64,000 bases of DNA from Bog-473 sp963736525 (GTDB lineage: Bacteria > Actinomycetota > Acidimicrobiia > Acidimicrobiales > RAAP-2), in contig CAVTPF010000025.1 of the NCBI GenBank assembly GCA_963736525.1, positions 1 to 64,000 of the forward strand, read 5' to 3'. Both the position numbers and the translations under genes were made by a program. Of the stretch, positions 60,488-64,000 are shown one piece after another. The first letter of the stretch is position 1; each line of letters opens with the position of its first letter. The notes under the pieces were generated by a model. That model was not told where the DNA came from. It did not search any database and saw only the letters and a program-made list of their open reading frames with translations.

Positions 60488-61372
60488 TCACCGATGGCGC
60501 CTGCGACCAAGGAATTCGATGGCAATCTCCCCGAGGACATCATCGTCCGCGATCATCTCGATCCTGGTCACTTGACCGGCCACTACCGTGAAATCGAAGG
60601 CGACTCTCGGAGCGCCACCCTGCGCCCACACCATCCCGGCGAGCCCGTCGAGCAGTGCCGTGCGGGCACCCTTCGCGCGACCGGAGAACATCAATGCGAC
60701 CTCGTTGGAGCCACGCACATTCGCCGGCGCACCCATGATGACGGCGGCTGCATCGGCAACGAGCTCGACATCGGGACTGAGGAGCGAGAGCAACTGCTGG
60801 AAGTCCCCGGACTTCGCAGCGGTGAGGAACGCTTCGACCAGCTCGCGCTGCCGCTGCGGATCAGAGGTTGCATCCTCTGGTGGGCGGGCGCGCCGGCGTG
60901 CCCTGCTCACGAGCTGCCGGCAGGCTTCCGGGGACTTACCGAGAATGCGGCCGATCTCCCCATAGGAGACAGCGAACATGTCATGGAGCACGAAGGAGAT
61001 CCGCTCGGCCGGGGTGAGCCTGTCGAGAACGATGAGGAGCGCTTCGCCAATCGATTCGGCCAGGACGGCTTGATCCTCAGGGGTCACTGCAGCTCCCACG
61101 GAGAGCCGCTCGACGTTGGCGGACTCGTCGATCGGTTCAGAGGGACGACGTTGCCGGGTCCGGAGCGTATTGAGGCAGATCCGCGAGACGACGGTCCTCA
61201 ACCAGCCCGGGAGATTGGCGATATCGCCTGCATCTGCCGTGGCCAGCCGGAGCCAGGCCTCTTGCAGGGCATCGTCGGCGTCCTCCGCGTTGCCGAGGAT
61301 CCGAAGGGCCATGGCACGAAGATGCGGCCGGGTGCCTTCGAATTGGTCTGCCAGCGAACTGTTCGGATCCAC
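60488..61372 (-). CDS. ECF sigma factor with SnoaL-like C-terminal domain
   Basis: A 294-residue ECF sigma factor of the SigJ/ECF41 type. Region 2 is MALRILGNAEDADDALQEAW, region 4 is LTPAERISFVLHDMFAVSYG and the HTH EIGRILGKSPEACRQLVSRA. Residues about 180-290 form a SnoaL-type domain that in ECF41 members controls activity in place of a separate anti-sigma factor. The usual WLPEP linker motif is not visible. Start GTG 61372 with AGGAG ten bases upstream. It is divergent from the VOC gene across 76 bases; this gene may be its target. Confidence 0.87.
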   Translation of the reverse strand: MDPNSSLADQFEGTRPHLRAMALRILGNAEDADDALQEAWLRLATADAGDIANLPGWLRTVVSRICLNTLRTRQRRPSEPIDESANVERLSVGAAVTPEDQAVLAESIGEALLIVLDRLTPAERISFVLHDMFAVSYGEIGRILGKSPEACRQLVSRARRRARPPEDATSDPQRQRELVEAFLTAAKSGDFQQLLSLLSPDVELVADAAAVIMGAPANVRGSNEVALMFSGRAKGARTALLDGLAGMVWAQGGAPRVAFDFTVVAGQVTRIEMIADDDVLGEIAIEFLGRRRHR

Positions 61373-61448
61373 GTGTCACAAACTCCTATGCTCCGGTGTC
61401 ATACACAATGACCCCACGAGCGTTCTGAACGTGACAGGAGGAGACCCC

Positions 61449-61802
61449 ATGCCAGTTCAGTGCAAGACCGTGCTCTACCCCGTGAAGGATCTCGACAAGG
61501 CGAAGGCGCTCTTTACTGTCCTGTTCGGTGTCGATCCCCATGCCGATGCCCCCTACTACGTCGGCTTCTCCGTCGACGGCGACGAGATCGGCCTGGTTCC
61601 CAACGGACACGATCAAGGTATGACCGGGCCCGTCCCCTTCTTCGACGTCGAGGACCTTTCCGCCACGCTCGCCTCCCTCCAGGCCGCAGGCGCCCGGGTG
61701 GTACAGGAGCCGACGGCAGTGGGCGGCGGGTTGCTCGTCGCAAGGGTGGTCGACACCGAGGGCAACGACATCGGATTGAGGCAGCCGCCGGCCGGCGCAT
61801 AG
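61449..61802 (+). CDS. VOC-family (glyoxalase-like) protein
   Basis: A 117-residue single-domain VOC protein: KTVLYPVKDLDKAKALFTVL, FGVDPHADAPYYVGFSVDG and VVDTEGNDIGLRQPP. Paired beta-alpha-beta modules are recognisable, with a Glu near the C-terminus as a likely metal ligand. AGGAGG lies about ten bases before the ATG. Whether it is an enzyme, a resistance protein or a binding protein is not evident. The divergent ECF sigma gene is a plausible regulator. Confidence 0.82.
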   Translation: MPVQCKTVLYPVKDLDKAKALFTVLFGVDPHADAPYYVGFSVDGDEIGLVPNGHDQGMTGPVPFFDVEDLSATLASLQAAGARVVQEPTAVGGGLLVARVVDTEGNDIGLRQPPAGA

Positions 61803-61923
61803 GAATTCAGGGGCCTGCACGCACGCCTGAACGCAAGGACGACGGGCCGGAACGTCAGCTGTCGTTCCACATCTTTGAGGCGCTGCTCCCGCGAGGGGAT
61901 GCAACCAAGCAGAAGGGCTGGGC

Positions 61924-62355
61924 TTACGACTTCTTGGCGGCCCGTTGCGCGCGCGCCGTGGCGTTGGCCGCCACCGCTGCGCGGATGAGTTGCTTGAAAG
62001 CAGTTTCGTTCAACTTCTCGCCCTCGCGTAAGTCGATGGCGCGCCGCGTATTCCCCTCCAGGCTGGAATTGAAGAGCTTCTTCGGGTCCTTGATGGAGGC
62101 TCCGCGAAAGAAGGTGAGCTTCACGACCTGCTTGTACGATTCGCCCGTGCAGATGCCGCCGTCATGGGACCAGACGGGGACGCCGGGCGAACTTGGCTTC
62201 TCCCATTTCCACTCTTCTTCGATGTGGGGGTCCGCATCGTGGATCAGCTGACGGAGATGAGCGAGGGTCTCTCCCCTCCAGTCCCCTAGCTCTTGGATCC
62301 GCTGGGTGATCTTCGCTGAAGCGCTCTCGTCATTCGGACGAGTTGTCGGCTTCAT
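61924..62355 (-). CDS. DUF1801-family protein
   Basis: A 143-residue YdhG/DUF1801 protein: LGDWRGETLAHLRQLIHDAD, EEEWKWEKPSSPGVPVWSHD and YKQVVKLTFFRGASIKDPKK. The Lys/Ala-rich C-terminus (TARAQRAAKKS) is typical. It resembles domains that bind anionic ligands; its exact role is unknown. Alone on the minus strand, with no coupled neighbour. Confidence 0.82.
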   Translation of the reverse strand: MKPTTRPNDESASAKITQRIQELGDWRGETLAHLRQLIHDADPHIEEEWKWEKPSSPGVPVWSHDGGICTGESYKQVVKLTFFRGASIKDPKKLFNSSLEGNTRRAIDLREGEKLNETAFKQLIRAAVAANATARAQRAAKKS

Positions 62356-63028
62356 ATGCTCTCCATTTCCTCAAGAACATCCAAACCACCGAGTGGAGGT
62401 ACTAAGACTATGTTCGAATCCCTTTCGAGACCCAGCCACGCACCTCGGCCGTCAGCAGGTCTCCGCGGGTTCCGCAGTGCCGCTCGCGTCGGTCAGATCG
62501 GCGCGCGCGCCGAGAGTCCGGAACAGGAGTTCATAGCCGATCACTGACAGGTCGCGATCGAAGACGGCTGACGACCAACGACAACCTCGAACCCGGGCAC
62601 CGTCCGCCTTCTTCCTTCGGAGTCACCCCACCGCGCCATTTGCTCCAGATGCCTTCCATGACGATCGGCCCCCCTCTCCGACAACTTGAGGTCCCTGACA
62701 CCCCATCGGGCGCTCCTACCAGGGCCGATACACCGCGGCATCGACAGAACACAGCCCGGAGGCATCGTTCATGTCCCCTACGACGGGCTTCGTCGTCATG
62801 CGACCAGCGAAAGAGGACAGCCGTCAGACTCGTCGGCGACCAACCCCGGGGGTTCGAACGTCGCGGCTTGCCTGGGTTGGCGATCGGAGGCCAAATACGC
62901 CATCCACTAGGGAACACGTTGTACTTCTCAAACAGATGGAGGTGACCGGCGGAACCTGCGGCGGATGACCATGCGGAAACGTAGTTGCGGTTAAGACCGA
63001 GGCCCCATCCGGGCAACCGACCCGCGCA
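62356..63028. other. Intergenic, apparently decayed or non-coding
   Basis: 673 bases with no frame that looks coding on either strand; the longest, on the minus strand, has Trp/Arg/Ser-rich translation without homologous feel and no ribosome-binding site. A GTTCGAATCC string at 62412-62421 recalls a tRNA T-loop, but no cloverleaf can be built around it. Confidence 0.4.
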
Positions 63029-64000
63029 TCAGTAGCGTTCGACCTCGAGGCCTGCTGCCTCTCGGTCCCATGTGGCTGCGGTGACCCCCTCTTCCCGCAA
63101 CAGGTACTTCAGAACGCGGCCGACCGGATTTCGCGGCAGCTCGTCGCGGAATTCGACGTAGCGGGGCACAGCGAAGTAGGGCAGGCGTTCGACCGACCAC
63201 TTGCACAGCTCCCGCTCGGACGTCGTCGCCCCCAGCGTTCTGACGATCGTTACCTTCATCTCGTCCTCGCCGATCTCGCTCGGCACTGCATGTGCCGCCA
63301 CATCGACGACGGCGTCGTGCTGACGGAAGACGGCTTCCACCTCGAAGCTCGAGATGTTCTCACCCCGGCGGCGCAGATAGTCCTTCTTCCGGTCGACGAA
63401 GTACAAGAAGCCGTCTTTGTCGATGCGGCCGAGATCACCGGTGTGGAACCAGAAATTGCGGAACACCTCGAGAGTCTCCCGTGGTCGCCCCCAGTAGCCG
63501 TCGAACATCACCTTGGGGTGCCGCGGTCTGGTGACGATCTCGCCCACGGTGTTTCGCTGCACCTCGCGGTCGTCGTCGTCGAAGATCCGGGTGTCGAAGT
63601 CGGGCGTCTGGGCCACCCCGGCTGCCCCCGGCTTGTTCGTCTGGCCCGGTGCGACGATGGCGAGGGGTCCACCTTCGGTGAGCGCATAGCCCCCGCTGAA
63701 TGTCTCGACACCAAAGCGCTCCTGCCAGGTCCGGACGATCTCCGGCGGGCTCGGTACGGCGATCACGATCCGCAATCGGTGGTGGACTTCGTGTGCCGTG
63801 CCGGGCGCGTGCGCCAACAGCGCTGTCATCGACCCGAGGAGCGCCGCCATCGTCGCCTGCGTCCGAGCGATCTCGTCCCAGAACCGCGACACCGAGAACC
63901 GATCGCCGACGCCGCCGCTCCCGCCGACAGCGAGCGCACCGACGACGACGTGCTGGTACGGCGCGAAGTGGAACAGCGGCAACGGAGTCCAGAGGAAATC
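63029..64000 (-). CDS. Acyl-CoA synthetase (AMP-forming), C-terminal part; 5' end outside window
   Basis: The last 324 residues of an adenylate-forming ligase; the frame runs off the right edge, reading WTPLPLFHFAPYQH. Motifs are a degenerate GGYALTEGGPLAI, the hinge/A8 region HTGDLGRIDKDGFLYFVDRK with RRRGENISS, and the catalytic-Lys region NPVGRVLKYLL. It most resembles the crotonobetaine/carnitine or long-chain ligase groups. With the CaiB-type transferase 2.6 kb away it could act in the same degradation route. Confidence 0.92.
   Translation of the reverse strand, partial: DFLWTPLPLFHFAPYQHVVVGALAVGGSGGVGDRFSVSRFWDEIARTQATMAALLGSMTALLAHAPGTAHEVHHRLRIVIAVPSPPEIVRTWQERFGVETFSGGYALTEGGPLAIVAPGQTNKPGAAGVAQTPDFDTRIFDDDDREVQRNTVGEIVTRPRHPKVMFDGYWGRPRETLEVFRNFWFHTGDLGRIDKDGFLYFVDRKKDYLRRRGENISSFEVEAVFRQHDAVVDVAAHAVPSEIGEDEMKVTIVRTLGATTSERELCKWSVERLPYFAVPRYVEFRDELPRNPVGRVLKYLLREEGVTAATWDREAAGLEVERY

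Noticed and set aside
62412..62421. T-loop-like GTTCGAATCC, possible tRNA remnant or attachment site
   Set aside because: No matching stem on both sides and no anticodon or acceptor arm could be built.
62531..63016. 161-codon minus-strand frame
   Set aside because: No start signal, low-complexity Arg/Ser/Trp composition, and no similarity that I recognise.

Overview
The window is high-GC DNA from an actinobacterium. The evidence is a WhiB-type regulator, a SARP/BTAD regulator, a LytR-CpsA-Psr protein, a paired TrkA system, a Get3-like ATPase pair beside whiB, type I glutamine synthetase next to an OmpR-type regulator, and frequent GTG and apparently leaderless starts. The mix resembles Acidimicrobiia, but that placement is an inference and no rRNA is present.

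1-10132 is the right-hand part of an integrated element ending at a tRNA-Thr(CGT) gene. From the tRNA leftward, all on the minus strand: tyrosine integrase, a small zinc-ribbon protein, a 330-bp non-coding block with three ~121-bp direct repeats, two small HTH (Xis/AlpA-like) genes, a RepA/RecA-fold ATPase, a Cys/His micro-protein, a serine resolvase with a palindromic promoter, a SWIM zinc-finger protein, a 36-codon coupled ORF, small and large terminase subunits, an HTH protein and unknown genes. Most neighbours overlap by a few bases (ATGA/GTGA). No capsid, portal or conjugation gene is visible; the left end lies outside the window.

10205-43341 is chromosomal core: two tandem cyclic-nucleotide-binding proteins, a SARP-STAND regulator, the topA-tmk-holB cluster, a K+-independent-type H+-pyrophosphatase, a K+ uptake locus (APC permease fused to an OB-fold domain, divergent from two TrkA proteins), a HAD phosphatase, a principal-type sigma factor with a 24-codon membrane micro-ORF behind it, nadE divergent from glnA and a GlnR-like regulator, an Fe-S divergon (erpA / mrp) with a molybdo-iron-sulfur fusion gene and RidA behind erpA, a NUDIX gene with a decayed MBL-fold gene behind it, a DUF929 protein lacking its CXXC, a frame-disrupted whiB, the Get3/ArsA-like pair, a response regulator and a CorC-like CBS protein.

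43373-64000 begins with tRNA-Pro(CGG) and is more accessory: wax ester synthase/DGAT divergent from a patatin-like lipase, small conserved proteins, two frame-disrupted genes, a NYN nuclease, a beta-hydroxyacid dehydrogenase and an AhpD-like protein; then an NRAMP-like transporter with a soluble MgtE-N/CBS partner, an LCP ligase, an SDR, a Cys-rich protein, a DinB/MDMPI-fold protein, a CaiB-type CoA transferase, an ECF sigma factor with a SnoaL-like tail, a VOC protein, a DUF1801 protein and the 3' part of an acyl-CoA ligase gene cut by the window edge.

Several genes (whiB, the 47.3-kb gene, the MBL remnant, the Fe-S/Mo fusion start) are each restored by one extra base in a homopolymer. These may be undercalled homopolymers rather than biology and should be checked against reads first.
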